From: an uncultured Lachnospiraceae bacterium
Lineage (GTDB): Bacteria; Bacillota; Clostridia; Lachnospirales; Lachnospiraceae
Length of the DNA: 64,000 nt
Direction of reading: 5' to 3'
NCBI GenBank assembly: GCA_947175035.1
Contig: CAMWLG010000009.1
Coordinates: forward strand, 1-64,000
Shown here: in pieces, positions 54,215 to 63,869 of the stretch
How the letters are laid out: every line of letters starts with the position of its first letter
How positions within the stretch are numbered: the stretch's first letter is position 1
Position numbers and translations under genes: made by a program
The notes under the pieces: generated by a model
Database searches by the model: none
Told to the model about the DNA's origin: nothing
Seen by the model: the letters and a program-made list of their open reading frames with translations, nothing else

Positions 54215-55165
54215 CTAATATTCCTCCAATTGTCCGGCAATGTGCAGTGACAGATTATTGACGCAATCGTGAAACGTCCCCCGCATGGTACATCCCGCCG
54301 CGCGCGCATGTCCGCCTCCGCCAAAGCATACCGCCACCTTCGCCACATCCACCTTTTCATCGGAGCGCATACTTACCTTGTACTCCAACACATCCGCCTC
54401 ATACATAAAAATTGCGCAGCTGATTCCCTTGATATTACGCAAATGATTGACAATCCCGTCCAAGTCCTTGGGACCCGCATTGTAGAAGTCCATGGTTTTC
54501 CGGGTAACCACGCTGACAATACATCGGTTGTCCATGAAACGGATACTCTCCATCAAAGCCCTGCCCATAATCTGTGACTGTATATAGGTTCTTTGATAAA
54601 AGGTCTCCTCAATCAGCCTGGCAAAATCAAAACCATAGCTGATGAGATTCGCCCCCTTCCTCATGGTCTCCGGTGTGGTGTTGGAATATTGAAATACTCC
54701 TGTGTCATGGATCATGCCCGTATACAGAGCCTCCGCGATATCTCTGTCCAGATGATCCTCCCCAATCAGGTCATACAATACCTCACAGGTGGATCCAATC
54801 TCCGGGCGTATCAAATTCACATCCCCGCATCCGGTGTTGCTCACGTGATGGTCAATATTGATAGTCTTGACCGCCACCTGAAAATACTTGACAGCATCCC
54901 CGAGACGTTCCTCGTTACAGTCTAACGCAAAATAAACGTCAAAAGTCTCTTCCTCCGGAAAATCGCTGATAATCTTGTCAAACCCTTTCAGATACTGAAA
55001 AATCTCCTGGGGTTCCTCCAAGAGAACCTTCACTTCCGCCTGTGGAACATTTTTATGCAAAAACTGCCACAGAGCCAGACACGCGCCCACACAGTCGCCG
55101 TCCGGCCTTACGTGCCCGCTGATGCCTATCCGTTTTGCGCCGCTCACTTCCTGTAATAAATCCAT
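54215..55165 (-). CDS. nrnA: DHH family phosphoesterase (NrnA type)
   Basis: The 316-residue protein has the DHH pattern: IGISGHVRPDGDCVGACLALWQFL, FALDCNE, INIDHHVSNTGCGDVN and the DHHA1 tail CFGGGGHARAAGCTM. It degrades nanoRNA or pAp. GAGGAATCT precedes ATG at 55165, just past the rbfA stop; the ORF track start upstream overlaps rbfA. Confidence 0.93.
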   Translation of the reverse strand: MDLLQEVSGAKRIGISGHVRPDGDCVGACLALWQFLHKNVPQAEVKVLLEEPQEIFQYLKGFDKIISDFPEEETFDVYFALDCNEERLGDAVKYFQVAVKTINIDHHVSNTGCGDVNLIRPEIGSTCEVLYDLIGEDHLDRDIAEALYTGMIHDTGVFQYSNTTPETMRKGANLISYGFDFARLIEETFYQRTYIQSQIMGRALMESIRFMDNRCIVSVVTRKTMDFYNAGPKDLDGIVNHLRNIKGISCAIFMYEADVLEYKVSMRSDEKVDVAKVAVCFGGGGHARAAGCTMRGTFHDCVNNLSLHIAGQLEEY

Positions 55166-55172
55166 AGATTCC

Positions 55173-55586
55173 TCACTCTTCTTCATTTTCTTCCTGCTGG
55201 ACTTCCTCGTCCTTTGAGGTGCTGTCCGCGGACATCTGTCCGACCACCTCATCAATCTTATGGGACATATTCACCCCGTACTCAATAGATTGATCCATGA
55301 CAAAGGTGATGTCCGGCGTGTTGCGCAGATTGATGGTCTGTGCCAACTGGCGCTTGATAAACCCTTCCGCGCTCTTAAGCCCCGCCAGCGTCGCTTCCCT
55401 TGCCTCGTCCCCGCCAAGCACGCTGATCCACGCCTTACAACTCTTCAAATCGGGAGCCACCTCCACCGCAACCACACTTGTCAAAGGGCTGATACGCGGA
55501 TCCTTGATCTCCCCCCGGATGATCTCGGCCAACACACGCTGCACCTCCCCGTTCACCCGGGTATTCTTCACACTATTTTTTCTCAT
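55173..55586 (-). CDS. rbfA: ribosome-binding factor A
   Basis: The 137-residue product has [52 protein letters not shown] and [21 protein letters not shown], typical RbfA. It matures the 30S subunit. The acidic tail ([14 protein letters not shown]) is longer than common. It overlaps infB by four bases. Confidence 0.95.
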   Translation of the reverse strand: MRKNSVKNTRVNGEVQRVLAEIIRGEIKDPRISPLTSVVAVEVAPDLKSCKAWISVLGGDEAREATLAGLKSAEGFIKRQLAQTINLRNTPDITFVMDQSIEYGVNMSHKIDEVVGQMSADSTSKDEEVQQEENEEE

Positions 55587-58465
55587 CGTGGCACCTCCAC
55601 CATGATATATGCCTCCACGATATCCAGCTCCTTCATCTGGTCAAAGCCCTCAAACACAAGACCACACTCAAATCCCGCTTTCACTTCCTTCACGTCATCC
55701 TTGAAACGCTTCAGTGATGCCAGGCTGCCTTCATAAATCTGCTCGCCCTCACGGGTGATGCGCACCTTACAGCCTCTCTGGAACTCACCATCCAACACAT
55801 AGGAACCCGCAATATTACCAATCTGAGAGGCTTTGAACAACTGACGCACCTCAGCATGACCAATCACTTTCTCCTCATAGATGGGATCAAGCATTCCCTT
55901 CATAGCCGCCTCGACATCCTCAATCGCCTGATAGATCACCTTGTAGAGACGCACGTCCACGCCTTCCTGCTCCGCAGTGGCCTTGGCTGTGGCATCCGGT
56001 CTGACATTAAAACCAATAATGATCGCGTTGGAAGCGCTTGCCAGCACTACGTCAGACTCATTGATGGCTCCCACGCCGCCATGGATACATTTTACCACAA
56101 TCTCCTCGTTGGACAACTTTAACAGCGACTGCTTCACGGCCTCCACGCTGCCCTGCACGTCCGCCTTGACAATCAGGTTTAACTCCTTCAGATTGCCCTC
56201 CTGGATCTTCGAGAACAAATCATCCAAAGACATTCCCGTCTTGGTGTCCTCCAACATTTTCTCCTTGTTCTGAGCCAGATAAGTCTCTGCAAAGGACTTG
56301 GCAGTCTTATCATTCTCATGGGCAATAAATACCTCGCCCGCGCCGGGCACGTCAGAAAGCCCCAAAATCTCCACGGGAGTGGAAGGACCCGCTTCTTTCA
56401 CTCTTCTGCCCTTGTCATCCACCATGGCGCGCACCTTGCCGTGGCTTGCGCCCGCGGAAATGAAATCTCCTACATGTAAAGTTCCCTTCTGCACCAACAC
56501 CGTCGCCACGGGGCCGCGTCCCTTATCCAGCTCTGCCTCGATGACAAGTCCTCTTGCCCGTCTGTCAGGGTTGGCCTTCAATTCCAAAATATCCGCCGTG
56601 AGCAGAATCGTCTCCAGCAAATCCTCAATACCCTGCCCGGACTTGGCAGACACCGGCACAAACTCTGTATTGCCGCCCCAATCGGTAGCAATCAGCTCGT
56701 ACTCCGTAAGCTCCTGCTTCACACGCTCAATGTTTGCAGAAGGTTTATCAATCTTGTTCACAGCCACAATAATCTCAATGCCTGCCGCCTTAGCATGACT
56801 GATTGCCTCAATCGTCTGGGGCATTACACCATCATCCGCCGCCACAACCAAAATCGCGATATCAGTTGCATTCGCACCACGCATACGCATAGCAGTAAAA
56901 GCCTCATGTCCGGGTGTATCCAAAAATGTAATCTTTCTCTCTCCCAAGGATACCGTGTACGCGCCGATGTGCTGCGTGATCCCTCCGGCCTCCTTGTCAA
57001 TCACATTGGTCTTACGAATCGCGTCCAGAAGGGAAGTTTTACCGTGATCAACGTGTCCCATGACACAGATCACGGGCGGTCTCTCCACCATGGACTCCGC
57101 CGCTTCCTCTTCCTCCTTCAAGAGTTCCTCTATCACGTCAACCTTAATCTCCTTCTCACAGAGAATATCGTACTCCATGGCAATATTTTCCGCATCTTCA
57201 TAGGAGATCTCCTGATTGACAGTCACCACTTTCCCTTCCAGAAAGAGCTTCTTGACAATCGCGGAAGGCTGCAGCTTCATCTTCTCGCCCAAATCCCTGA
57301 TCGTAATTGTCTCCGGAAGCGTGATGACCTTGATAACCTCCTCAACCACTTCCTTTTTCTCCGGCTTGATAAATCTTCCGGGTTTATTTTTCAGCACATC
57401 CTCCTCGTAGATATGATCCTTCTTGGAGCGCTTGTTGTCCTTCTCGCGCCCCATACGCCTCTTGTCGTCATCACGCTTTTTCTCCATATCCTTGGTCGGA
57501 GCCTCACCCGCAAATCCTTTGTGAGCTCCCTGCCCTGCATTGCCTCTGCTGTCGCGACTACCACCGTTAAAACCGCGGCCAGGCCCTGCACCATTACCAG
57601 CACCGCGGCGATCATTCTGACCACCTTCACCGCCTGGACGACCCTGTCTGTTAAATCCTCCCTGCTGCCTGTCAGCGTTTCCTCCCGGTCTGACATTCTG
57701 AGCACCTCCTCGATTCTGGCCGTTCTGAGCGCGTCTCGCGGCTGCCTGCCCGCGATTATCATGATTATCACGGTTATCCTTCACCGGTCTCTCGCCCTGC
57801 GGTCTGTCGTTTTGTCTGGTCTCCGCAACCACACTCTGCTGCTCTGTAGGATTCTGCACCTTCTCGCTTTCCTCCGCGGGCCGCTTTGCCGGCTGTGGCT
57901 TACTGCTGACCATCTGCACGGAAGGCGTGGGAGAGGGAGGGGTCAACGGCTTAATAGGACGGACAGGCGCCTGCCCTCTTCCATTGTTGCCATATCCATT
58001 CTGCCCTCTGCCCTGATTCCCGCCCGGACGCTGTCCATTGCCGCCGGAATGACCACCGGACATCTTGGAATTCTGCTGATTGCTGACAATAATAATATTA
58101 CTCTTTTTCTTTTTGGACTGACCGGATGCCTTTTGTGCCTCGTCAGGTTTCTCCCCTGTCTTTTGCGGCTCCTTTGCGGTCTTCACACCCTCTGCCTTGG
58201 GCTCCTTTGTGGTCTTCTCACCCTCTGCCTTCGGTTCCTTCACGCTCTTCGCATCCTCCGCCTTTGAGTCCTTTACGACCTTCGCCTCCTCCGCCTTGGG
58301 TGTCTCCGCCCTCCCGAAAGATTTCTTGACCATATCAGCCACGTCCTCCTCCACGGAGCTGCTGACCGACGTTACCTCGATTCCCTTCTCCTGCAGGAAG
58401 CTCAATATATCTTTACTATTCTTATCCAATTCCTTTGCGAGCTCATGTACTCTGATTTTCGCCAT
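55583..58465 (-). CDS. infB: translation initiation factor IF-2
   Basis: The 960-residue GTPase has an IF2_N part ([26 protein letters not shown]), a long linker rich in KEPKAEG repeats and then RGG-like Gly/Arg/Asn/Gln runs, a second IF2_N ([28 protein letters not shown]), and G1 [14 protein letters not shown] near residue 470 with DTPGHEAF and NKID. It sets the initiator tRNA on the ribosome. GGAGGAAAGC precedes ATG at 58465. It overlaps rbfA. Confidence 0.98.
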   Translation of the reverse strand: MAKIRVHELAKELDKNSKDILSFLQEKGIEVTSVSSSVEEDVADMVKKSFGRAETPKAEEAKVVKDSKAEDAKSVKEPKAEGEKTTKEPKAEGVKTAKEPQKTGEKPDEAQKASGQSKKKKSNIIIVSNQQNSKMSGGHSGGNGQRPGGNQGRGQNGYGNNGRGQAPVRPIKPLTPPSPTPSVQMVSSKPQPAKRPAEESEKVQNPTEQQSVVAETRQNDRPQGERPVKDNRDNHDNRGQAAARRAQNGQNRGGAQNVRPGGNADRQQGGFNRQGRPGGEGGQNDRRGAGNGAGPGRGFNGGSRDSRGNAGQGAHKGFAGEAPTKDMEKKRDDDKRRMGREKDNKRSKKDHIYEEDVLKNKPGRFIKPEKKEVVEEVIKVITLPETITIRDLGEKMKLQPSAIVKKLFLEGKVVTVNQEISYEDAENIAMEYDILCEKEIKVDVIEELLKEEEEAAESMVERPPVICVMGHVDHGKTSLLDAIRKTNVIDKEAGGITQHIGAYTVSLGERKITFLDTPGHEAFTAMRMRGANATDIAILVVAADDGVMPQTIEAISHAKAAGIEIIVAVNKIDKPSANIERVKQELTEYELIATDWGGNTEFVPVSAKSGQGIEDLLETILLTADILELKANPDRRARGLVIEAELDKGRGPVATVLVQKGTLHVGDFISAGASHGKVRAMVDDKGRRVKEAGPSTPVEILGLSDVPGAGEVFIAHENDKTAKSFAETYLAQNKEKMLEDTKTGMSLDDLFSKIQEGNLKELNLIVKADVQGSVEAVKQSLLKLSNEEIVVKCIHGGVGAINESDVVLASASNAIIIGFNVRPDATAKATAEQEGVDVRLYKVIYQAIEDVEAAMKGMLDPIYEEKVIGHAEVRQLFKASQIGNIAGSYVLDGEFQRGCKVRITREGEQIYEGSLASLKRFKDDVKEVKAGFECGLVFEGFDQMKELDIVEAYIMVEVPR

Positions 58466-58511
58466 GCTTTCCTCCATTTCCTGTCACCATCCGCAACCGG
58501 ATCATGCCATA

Positions 58512-58823
58512 CTACATTTCTAATTGTTTGATGACCGCCTCTGCCAGCCCTGCGTCACATACGCCCAGAGATGAGCGCATATCTTTTCCGATCGCCCTGC
58601 CCAATTCATCCTTTAGGCCATATTCACGAACCGGAACCTCATAGAATTTACATTTATTATGAAACAACTTCTTGGTGTTCTCCGACGCATCCTCCGCAAT
58701 GATCACCAGCATGGCAGAACCGTTCTTCACTGCATCCAACGTCTGGAATTCACCGCTCACCAGATTGCGCCCTCTCATCGCGAGCCCTAGTAACGACAAA
58801 ACCTTATTTTGCTTCAAGCTCAT
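58512..58823 (-). CDS. L7Ae family protein (YlxQ-like)
   Basis: The 103-residue product has KVLSLLGLAMRGRNLVSGEFQTLDAVKNGSAMLVIIAEDASENTKKLF, the L7Ae RNA-binding fold seen in YlxQ. AAGGAG lies just before ATG inside the end of ylxR, which overlaps by 20 bases. Its place between ylxR and infB is the classic gene order. Confidence 0.9.
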   Translation of the reverse strand: MSLKQNKVLSLLGLAMRGRNLVSGEFQTLDAVKNGSAMLVIIAEDASENTKKLFHNKCKFYEVPVREYGLKDELGRAIGKDMRSSLGVCDAGLAEAVIKQLEM

Positions 58824-59085
58824 CAAACTCCTTTTCTAAAGCGTCATACACTTCGCTGGGAATCCCCATCTTAAAAGAACGCTCCAGCCCTTTATTCTTG
58901 CGGGCTTTCTGCAGGCATTCCCTACTCTTACAAACGTATGCGCCCCTTCCATTCTTCTTGCCTGTCATGTCCAGACAAATTCTATCATCCTCGGCCGACT
59001 TCAACACGCGCATCATTTCTTTCTTGCCTCGCATCTCCCCACAGCCGACACACTGTCTCAAAGGAATCTTCTTACTCCTCGTCAT
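58804..59085 (-). CDS. YlxR family RNA-binding protein
   Basis: The 93-residue product begins MTRSKKIPLRQCVGCGEMRGKKEMMRVLKSAEDD and has GRGAYVCKSRECLQKA, the YlxR pattern of paired Cys and basic residues. It starts inside the acidic end of nusA (14-base overlap) after GGGGAATACAACGACT. Confidence 0.9.
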   Translation of the reverse strand: MTRSKKIPLRQCVGCGEMRGKKEMMRVLKSAEDDRICLDMTGKKNGRGAYVCKSRECLQKARKNKGLERSFKMGIPSEVYDALEKEFDELEAK

Positions 59086-60229
59086 AGTCGTTGTATTCCC
59101 CATCCTCACTCTCGTCATCATACTCTTCATCGTAATCTTCATCATACTCGTCATCCAGATAGTCCTCATAGCGGAATCCGGGAGAGTCCTTCGCCTGAGT
59201 CTCAGACTTGATGTCAATCTTATAACCCGTGAGTCTTGCCGCAAGTCTGGCGTTCTGCCCCTCCTTGCCGATAGCGAGGGAGAGCTGATAATCCGGAACC
59301 ACAACCTTCGCAGTCTTCTCGTCCGGATCCGCGAACACCGCTACCACCTTCGCGGGTGACAACGCATTCTGAATCAGATTGCCGGGGTTGTCATCCCATG
59401 GGATAATATCGATTTTCTCGCCCCGAAGTTCCTCCACGATCGCGTTGACCCTGGCGCCATTCATACCCACGCACGCTCCCACGGCGTCCACGTTGGGGTG
59501 ATTGCTCCACACCGCCATCTTGGTACGGCTGCCCGCCTCCCTGGCAATACTCTTAATCTCAACCGTGCCGTCCTTAATCTCCGTCACCTCGGACTCAAAC
59601 AATCTCTTCACCAGCTCCGGATGGGTCCGGCTCACATTGATGCGGGGGCCCTTGGAAGTATTCTTCACCTCCAAAATATATACCTTGATGCGCTCGGTAG
59701 GTCTGAACACCTCGCCCTTCACCTGCTCACTCTCGGCGAGCATCGCATCCGCTTTGCCCAGATTGATGCTGATATTCCTACCGATATTGCGCTGTACCAC
59801 GCCGGTGACCACATCCTTCTCCTTCTCGAAGTACTGGTTGTAGATCACGCTTCTCTCTTCTTCCCGGATCTTCTGCAGAATCACGTTCTTAGCGTTCTGG
59901 GTAGCGATACGTCCAAACTCCTTGGACTTGATCTCCACCTTCAGCATATCGCCGACCTGTGCTTTCTGGGAGAGCGCCTGCGCGTCCTCAAGGGCTATCT
60001 GCAGACAGTCATCAGCCACATCCTCCTTGGCAGCTACCACTTCCTTCTCCGCATATACCAGAAAATCGCAAGTCTCGCGGTCAATCTCCACCTTCACGTT
60101 CTCCACCTTACCAAAATGGTTCTTGCAGGCGGTGAGCAGAGAATTCTCAATGGCATCAAACAATGTCTCCTTGCTGATCTCCTTCTCCTTCTCCAGAATA
60201 TCCAACGCCTCCATTAATTCCTTGTTCAT
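59072..60229 (-). CDS. nusA: transcription factor NusA
   Basis: The 385-residue protein has the NusA N-domain (KEISKETLFDAIENSLLTACKNHFG), S1 (GVVQRNIGRNISINLGKADAMLA) and two KH modules (RTHPELVKRLFESEVTEI, VGACVGMNGARVNAIVEELRGEKIDIIPWDDNPGNLIQNALSPAKV, AIGKEGQNARLAARLTGYKIDI). It then ends in an acidic tail of about 30 residues. It controls pausing and termination. GGAGGAA precedes ATG at 60229. Confidence 0.97.
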   Translation of the reverse strand: MNKELMEALDILEKEKEISKETLFDAIENSLLTACKNHFGKVENVKVEIDRETCDFLVYAEKEVVAAKEDVADDCLQIALEDAQALSQKAQVGDMLKVEIKSKEFGRIATQNAKNVILQKIREEERSVIYNQYFEKEKDVVTGVVQRNIGRNISINLGKADAMLAESEQVKGEVFRPTERIKVYILEVKNTSKGPRINVSRTHPELVKRLFESEVTEIKDGTVEIKSIAREAGSRTKMAVWSNHPNVDAVGACVGMNGARVNAIVEELRGEKIDIIPWDDNPGNLIQNALSPAKVVAVFADPDEKTAKVVVPDYQLSLAIGKEGQNARLAARLTGYKIDIKSETQAKDSPGFRYEDYLDDEYDEDYDEEYDDESEDGEYNDYDEE

Positions 60230-60270
60230 CATTTCCTCCGTTTCCGGCTTTCGCCTTGTTCTCTATTGTT

Positions 60271-60738
60271 TTAAAAATCCAATGCCAGTCGAATCAGGGC
60301 AATCTCCGCTCTTTCAAACGTGCGCCCGCTCCCGTCCTCCTGCCGGATCGTCAATTCCTTCTCGTCAAAGCTCTCCAATGTCCCTGCAAACTCCTTGCAC
60401 TTGTCAATGGGCTTAAACAACTTAATCTCCACATCCTGGCCAATACTTTTCGCAAGATGCTTATCCTTCTTCAGCGTACGCCCGAGCCCTGGGCTGGACA
60501 CCTCCAAAATATACGCCTCTGGAATAAAATCCTCCCTGTCCAACACATCCGACAACGCCCTGCTCACATTCTCACAGTCGTTGATATTCACACCCTCCGG
60601 CTTGTCAATGTAAGCCCTCAGATAATATTCACTGCCCTCCTTCACATACTCCACGTCATAGATTTCCACGCCATTCTCCGCGGCAATCGGAGCAAGCAGC
60701 TCCTCCGTGCGGGCCTCGTACGTTTCTCGTTTCGACAT
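60271..60738 (-). CDS. rimP: ribosome maturation factor RimP
   Basis: The 155-residue product has EELLAPIAAENGVEIYDVEYVKEGSEYYLRAYIDKPEGVNINDCENVSRALSDVLDRED and AYILEVSSPGLGRTLKKDKHL, clear RimP. AAGGAGGATTGGG precedes ATG. It is first in the nusA-infB operon. Confidence 0.96.
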   Translation of the reverse strand: MSKRETYEARTEELLAPIAAENGVEIYDVEYVKEGSEYYLRAYIDKPEGVNINDCENVSRALSDVLDREDFIPEAYILEVSSPGLGRTLKKDKHLAKSIGQDVEIKLFKPIDKCKEFAGTLESFDEKELTIRQEDGSGRTFERAEIALIRLALDF

Positions 60739-60943
60739 CCCAATCCTCCTTCAGAAAACCTCCTCATTGCTCACAATCGAGTAGGAAAGGGTTTCCCCTA
60801 CTCGCTGCGCGGGGTGCGTGCTGCAAAGCAGCAATCTATATTGCGCCCCCCTGCGCACAAAGAAGAAAGAGTGGCGCGCGTCCACTCTTACTAAACTAAC
60901 TTTATGCTACTGAAAGTATAGACCCAAAACTTGGAAATGTCAA
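60739..60943 (-). promoter_or_regulatory. rimP operon promoter and structured leader
   Basis: TTGACA (60938-60943) and TATACT (60915-60920) are 17 bases apart. The leader of about 170 bases can fold GAGTGGACGCGCGCCACTC, a stem with TTGCTGCTTTGCAGCA, and CGAGTAGGGGAAACCCTTTCCTACTCG. There is no U-tract, so it is not a simple attenuator. Confidence 0.75.
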
Positions 60944-60959
60944 CAGTTTTTTTAGCTTC

Positions 60960-61406
60960 CTATTCCCCTAATATCCCCTGCATCCGCTTGATCACTTCCC
61001 GTTCTCCCGCAATCTGCTGCTCCAAACGTTCGATGTTTACCTTGGCTTCCTGACTTCGCTCCCATGCGGCAGCATATTGCAGCGCCCTGTTCAAACCCGC
61101 AAGTTCCATATCCGGGGAAAGCTCCTTGGTGAGTGTCACTTCCACCTCCTTGAGCTGGTAACTGAGCCCGTCACAGGTTCTCCTGTCCTCGCCATACTGT
61201 GGAATAAACCTGGCAAACGCTATTTCCCCAAACTCTTCCGTGTCATACCATAGCTGACAATCATGAACGAAAAAAGGAGGTATGACACAATCCAATCCGG
61301 ATATGGCCTCCTCCACCAACTTTGCGGCGCCTATACTCCTGACATCCTCCCCCGCCAAACCGCTCGCCGCAGTCTGGAGAATCGCCAACAATTCCCCAAT
61401 ATTCAT
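60960..61406 (-). CDS. hypothetical protein (148 aa)
   Basis: The product has MNIGELLAILQTAASGLAGEDVRSIGAAKLVEEAISGLDCVIPPFFVHDCQLWYDTEEFGEIAFARFIPQYGED and ends in a coiled coil (SQEAKVNIERLEQQIAGEREVIKRMQGIL). No family is recognised. GGGGAGGTAACACT precedes ATG at 61406. It has no signal peptide. It lies between the rpn gene and the rimP promoter. Confidence 0.6.
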   Translation of the reverse strand: MNIGELLAILQTAASGLAGEDVRSIGAAKLVEEAISGLDCVIPPFFVHDCQLWYDTEEFGEIAFARFIPQYGEDRRTCDGLSYQLKEVEVTLTKELSPDMELAGLNRALQYAAAWERSQEAKVNIERLEQQIAGEREVIKRMQGILGE

Positions 61407-61531
61407 AGTGTTACCTCCCCGTTTTCTCATTTGTACCAGAATCCAACATGCCCACCATACACTTCATGTTCTCTTCATTGTAACATATGGTTTGCATAAA
61501 ATACACCTTAATCGGATAACACAAATGGAAA

Positions 61532-62548
61532 TTATATATTGCATCCAAGCCCCGCCTGCCGGATAAAAGAAGCGATGCTCTCGGCTTCAGCAGCCGCTTT
61601 CAGCCACTGCCGCAAGACTGCCGGATCGTACTGATCCAAAATATGCCTCCGAAGCGTCTCCGGAACTGTGCCCAGTTCTTCCAGAAGAATAAGAATTGAT
61701 TCCGATTTTCCTTTGGCCATTCCTGCCGACATTCCTTCCGATATTCCTTCCGCCATTCCCCGCTCGTACTCCGTCTTCCGCATGGCTCGCCGGGTCTCCT
61801 CCTCGTCATACTCAAAAATACTCATGTATCTAACCTCCGCCTTGTTGACCAGAAGGAATTCCCGCAGGATCCCCTGATCGATACATTCGTCCACCGCCCG
61901 ATCTACCGCCTCACTGATGGGAAGAGTACTGGCGTACAATCTGACCTTGTCCACATACTGCATATATTCCCCGAGCGTCTGGCACTGTGCCTTCAAAACT
62001 TCGTTGCACCCGGCATTGATGTTGAGCACCTGCACAATAAGTTCCAGTTCCGATGCCGGCATCCCGGCAAGCTCCGCTTCCCCTGCCGCTCTCCCATTCC
62101 CCGCATAGGCATCCGAAAGCCGCAACAGCACCTGCTCTGGACAAGGTGCCGTCCCATTGTAGAACACCATGAAATGAGGCGCCGGAATGGATACCCGCCT
62201 GCCGCCATAGAGATTCTCCCCCACCGTAAGCTTTCCGTACTCCGCAGCCACATACTGCAGAAACCGCAGCGGCATGTTGGGGTTCACAGTGGACTGATGC
62301 TCAAACAGATAGAGGTTCAGGTCAATCAGCAGAGCAATGTCATTCTTGACCCCAAGGTATACGGCGCTCTCCAGCGTGACAATCTCCAACGCCGCAGGAT
62401 CCTGATAATCGTTTCCAGTGACGGCATTGTATAGCCCCAGCAGTCTCGTCCGATCCCGGAAAAGCATCCGAAATACCGTATCCTTGTAACGGCGGTTTGG
62501 GCTCACGGTCTCTGCCGTGAGGCGGATTTTCTTGTGTTTTTTCTTCAT
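61532..62548 (-). CDS. Rpn family PD-(D/E)XK nuclease/putative transposase protein
   Basis: The 338-residue protein begins KKKHKKIRLTAETVSPNRRYKDTVFRMLFRDRTRLLGLYNAVTGNDY, has NDIALLIDLNLYLFEHQSTVNPNMPLRFLQYVAAEYGKL and the C-terminal DEEETRRAMRKTEYERGMAEGISEGMSAGMAKGKSESI, all of the Rpn (YhgA-like) family. AAAGGAGGTACTT precedes ATG at 62548. The promoter is TTGCCA-17-TATACT. Confidence 0.9.
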   Translation of the reverse strand: MKKKHKKIRLTAETVSPNRRYKDTVFRMLFRDRTRLLGLYNAVTGNDYQDPAALEIVTLESAVYLGVKNDIALLIDLNLYLFEHQSTVNPNMPLRFLQYVAAEYGKLTVGENLYGGRRVSIPAPHFMVFYNGTAPCPEQVLLRLSDAYAGNGRAAGEAELAGMPASELELIVQVLNINAGCNEVLKAQCQTLGEYMQYVDKVRLYASTLPISEAVDRAVDECIDQGILREFLLVNKAEVRYMSIFEYDEEETRRAMRKTEYERGMAEGISEGMSAGMAKGKSESILILLEELGTVPETLRRHILDQYDPAVLRQWLKAAAEAESIASFIRQAGLGCNI

Positions 62549-62744
62549 AAGTACCTCCTTTGCGGGGGCATTATTTCCCAAAAGGAAATACAAGAAAACC
62601 CGGCGTTCCCGTTCCGGCTTCCCTTGACCCCCGTGCGTTTTGATGTGTGGGTAAAGCACAGATTTCGTTTGAAGTCAGACGGGAGAACTCCCCGAGACAC
62701 GGCAAAGCCATGAATGAATCCAAAGAATACATGCTTGTAGAAAA

Positions 62745-62773
62745 AGTATAACAGAGCTATGCTAAATTGGCAA
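62745..62773 (-). promoter_or_regulatory. promoter of the Rpn-family gene
   Basis: TTGCCA (62768-62773) and TATACT (62745-62750) are 17 bases apart, leaving a leader of about 190 bases. Apart from this promoter and the inverted repeat at 62951, the stretch 62549-63063 shows no gene. Confidence 0.65.
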
Positions 62774-62950
62774 CAAAATTTTTTAATTTTGGGCTCCGAA
62801 CATCTTGCACATAAAAATTTTAATTCAGCGATTTTCGCTGTAAAACCGTGCATTCGTCATAATGTCTACGGGTATGTCGTGCCCAGAGGGGAAGACAGGG
62901 CCTGGTGCATTCGGCAGGCTTTTTGGGGGTGGTCATTTCCGGGGGGCGCA

Positions 62951-62983
62951 GGAACGTCCCGACAGTTGTCCAAGGGACGTTCC
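62951..62983. repeat. inverted repeat GGAACGTCCC-13-GGGACGTTCC
   Basis: A perfect ten-base inverted repeat with a 13-base spacer lies between the Rpn gene promoter and the decayed IS66 tnpB. No U-tract follows on either strand. It may be a small mobile repeat or an IS remnant. Confidence 0.6.
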
Positions 62984-63063
62984 CGGTGCCGTGGGCTGAT
63001 TGAAAATCATTGTTTTTCATGACTTGAAAACGGACTGGAAATTTCTCTGTTTTGCACAAGGGA

Positions 63064-63420
63064 TCATACTGCGCGTTCGGGACTGATCTCCCTGACAGTC
63101 CGGCTGGGCGTGATGGTAAGCCCTTCCATCAGCCAGCGGAATTGCTTTGGTGTCAGAGCTTGTACCTCGGAAGCTGACCGGGGTCATTGGAACTTTCCCT
63201 GTTCCAGTCTCTTGTATAGAAGGAATCCGTTGCCCATCCACAATAAGCCTTTTATTCTGTCGGCTCTGCGGCCGCAGAAAAGGAAGAGCGTACCTTTTTC
63301 AAAGGAGGTCTGATGCTATTTATCACCTATGATCATGGAAAGTCCGTCTATCCCTTTCCGGAGATCGACATAACCGCATGCCAGAACCACACGCCGGATG
63401 CCGGCAGCATCTTCAAGCAT
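63064..63420 (-). pseudogene. tnpB: IS66 family accessory protein TnpB, with two stop codons
   Basis: The frame reads AAGIRRVVLACGYVDLRKGIDGLSMIIGDK then TAG at codon 35, then HQTSFEKGTLFLFCGRRADRIKGLLWMGNGFLLYKRLEQGKFQ then TGA at codon 79 where Trp is expected, and ends RWLMEGLTITPSRTVREISPERAV. The full 118-codon length of IS66 TnpB is kept. It overlaps the tnpA end. Confidence 0.88.
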
Positions 63421-63793
63421 GGGACACCTCCTTCAGAATCCGGGCAAGAACCGTGTTCGAAATGTCATTTGTGATTTCTATGCTCATGCAGGATGTCCGG
63501 ATCACGGTAACGCCGGCAACTGCACTTTCCGTGTCTTCCGGTGCAGACCGAACAAATGATACCTCCACAAAAGCAACGTCTGTCTTTTCAGACACTGCAG
63601 GAAGGGCGGTCTTTTCCTGTATCAGGTCATATGCCTGTTGCCGGAATTTTCGTTGCCAATGATAGTAACTTTACTCGCATATGCCATTTTCGTCCAGCCA
63701 GCTTTTGGCCGACTGGCCTGCGGGACGCTGCCCGCAGGCTCTGATGATGCCTGTCCAATACTCGGCACGTATTTCATGAGTGCATTGATCCAT
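63413..63793 (-). pseudogene. tnpA: IS66 family accessory protein TnpA, with one stop codon
   Basis: The frame starts at 63793 after AAGGAGG and reads TGIIRACGQRPAGQSAKSWLDENGICE, then TAA at codon 41, then SYYHWQRKFRQQAYDLIQEK and TSCMSIEITNDISNTVLARILKEV, the TnpA pattern. Its end overlaps tnpB. Together they show a decaying IS66 element; the usual tnpC downstream is missing. Confidence 0.85.
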
Positions 63794-63869
63794 AGTGTTT
63801 AGTACCTCCTTGAAAAAATCTGTTGTTTTTTCAAGGATGCACTAAAAATGCTTTTAGAGAAAGGCGGGG

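Noticed and set aside
62545-62853. 102-residue ORF upstream of the Rpn gene
   Set aside because: It covers the promoter and leader of the Rpn gene, and its composition is not protein-like.
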